Positions 4,585 to 5,868 of a stretch of DNA of 5,868 nucleotides are shown one piece after another. Made by a program: the position numbers and the translations under genes. The notes under the pieces are model-generated. The model had not been told where the DNA came from. It saw only the letters and a list, made by a program, of their open reading frames with translations, and searched no databases. Numbering within the stretch: the first letter of the stretch is position 1; every line of letters begins with the position of its first letter. This DNA is from Candidatus Hydrogenedentota bacterium (lineage in GTDB: Bacteria; Hydrogenedentota; Hydrogenedentia; Hydrogenedentales; SLHB01), in contig JAKJDA010000198.1 of NCBI GenBank assembly GCA_022706165.1, positions 1-5,868 of the forward strand. The letters run 5' to 3'.

Positions 4585-5019
4585 ATGGCCGACGAAGAGA
4601 AAAAGATATTCATCGACGAAGGCTGGAAGGCGCAAGTCGAGCGGGAGCGCGAAGAGGCGCGTCTGGCGGCGGAGCAAGCGCCCGCAGAGGACGAGGGAGA
4701 TGACGAGGCCGGCGAGGCCCCGACGTTGTTCCAGGGGCTTGTCCAGACCTTGGCGGCGCAGGCGCTGTTTGCCTTGGGCGCGATGGGCCCGCAAGACGGC
4801 AAACAAGTCTATGTCGATCTCGTGGAGAGCAAGCATTGCATCGATACGGTGCAAATGCTCCGGGAGAAAACGGAAGGGAATCTTTCGCCCGAAGAGTCTG
4901 GGCAACTCGCCGAAATACTGGCCGAACTTCAGCGCGTGTACGTGGTCCGGGCGCAACAGGTCCAAGAAGCCGCTCTGCGCCAGGGCATGCCCAACGCGTC
5001 CAAGCCGCCTCGCGCATAA
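4585..5019 (+). CDS. DUF1844 family protein
   Basis: This encodes 144 residues. The N-terminal part (1-45) is highly charged (EKKIFIDEGWKAQVEREREEARLAAEQ, then an acidic stretch), likely helical and then disordered. The DUF1844 core follows at about 47-128: TLFQGLVQTLAAQALFALGAMG, then VDLVESKHCIDTVQMLREKTEGNLSPEES and a helix ending LQRVYVVRAQQ. The ID...L..KT.GNL..EE pattern is the family signature. Function is unknown, and no catalytic residues or membrane helices are obvious. The start at 4585 follows an AGGGAAAGGG purine run at about 10 bases; the frame extends upstream into the terminator hairpin, which is unlikely to be coding. purA begins 53 bp downstream on the same strand, so co-transcription is likely. 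Confidence 0.85.
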   Translation: MADEEKKIFIDEGWKAQVEREREEARLAAEQAPAEDEGDDEAGEAPTLFQGLVQTLAAQALFALGAMGPQDGKQVYVDLVESKHCIDTVQMLREKTEGNLSPEESGQLAEILAELQRVYVVRAQQVQEAALRQGMPNASKPPRA

Positions 5020-5069
5020 GGCAAGCGAGACATGCGCTTGGACGATTCGAATATGAAGGAGCGCGATAG

Positions 5070-5868
<799 letters not shown>

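Overview
The window is GC-rich, gene-dense bacterial DNA from what is probably a Gram-negative organism with sigma-54. It carries two unrelated blocks. The left block (about 1-2930) is a phage-shock-protein (Psp) envelope-stress locus. The right block (about 3660-5868) is a housekeeping segment with ndk, a tiny basic protein, a DUF1844 protein and the start of purA. The DUF1844 protein and the AURKAIP1/COX24-like mini-protein make me think of PVC-type or nearby phyla (Planctomycetota, Lentisphaerota, Hydrogenedentota), or possibly deltaproteobacterial lineages. That assignment is inference from family distribution and is weak.

Psp block. On the minus strand, reading leftwards from about 1707, are a PilZ-domain protein (1673-1152), PspA (1060-401) and a small membrane protein that resembles PspG (299 to beyond the left edge). 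Upstream of the PilZ gene is a sigma-54 promoter with the canonical GG-N10-GC spacing (1734-1718). Diverging from it is pspF (1866-2927), the sigma-54 activator made of an AAA+ domain plus a Fis-type HTH, with no sensory N-terminal domain. The 190-bp divergent region is strikingly AT-rich for this genome and probably holds the pspF promoter, a bendable region and PspF binding sites. The expected circuit is that PspA holds PspF inactive, membrane stress releases it, and PspF with sigma-54 then drives PilZ-pspA-pspG-like. The unusual part is a c-di-GMP receptor-type domain as the first gene of a Psp operon.

Middle. A 77-codon ORF with a good ribosome binding site (3166-2933, minus) converges on pspF. 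It is followed by about 500 bp (3167-3663) in which I see no convincing gene, only GC-rich inverted repeats.

Housekeeping block. A sigma-70-type promoter (3664-3693) precedes a leader of about 118 nt and ndk, which starts with GTG at 3818. A 29-residue, extremely basic protein (4374-4463) follows and resembles the AURKAIP1/COX24 (mS38) family. A perfect 11-bp stem hairpin (4505-4533) then likely ends that transcript. After it come a DUF1844 protein (4585-5019) and purA (5073 to the right edge, truncated), probably co-transcribed. Ndk and PurA both act in purine nucleotide metabolism.
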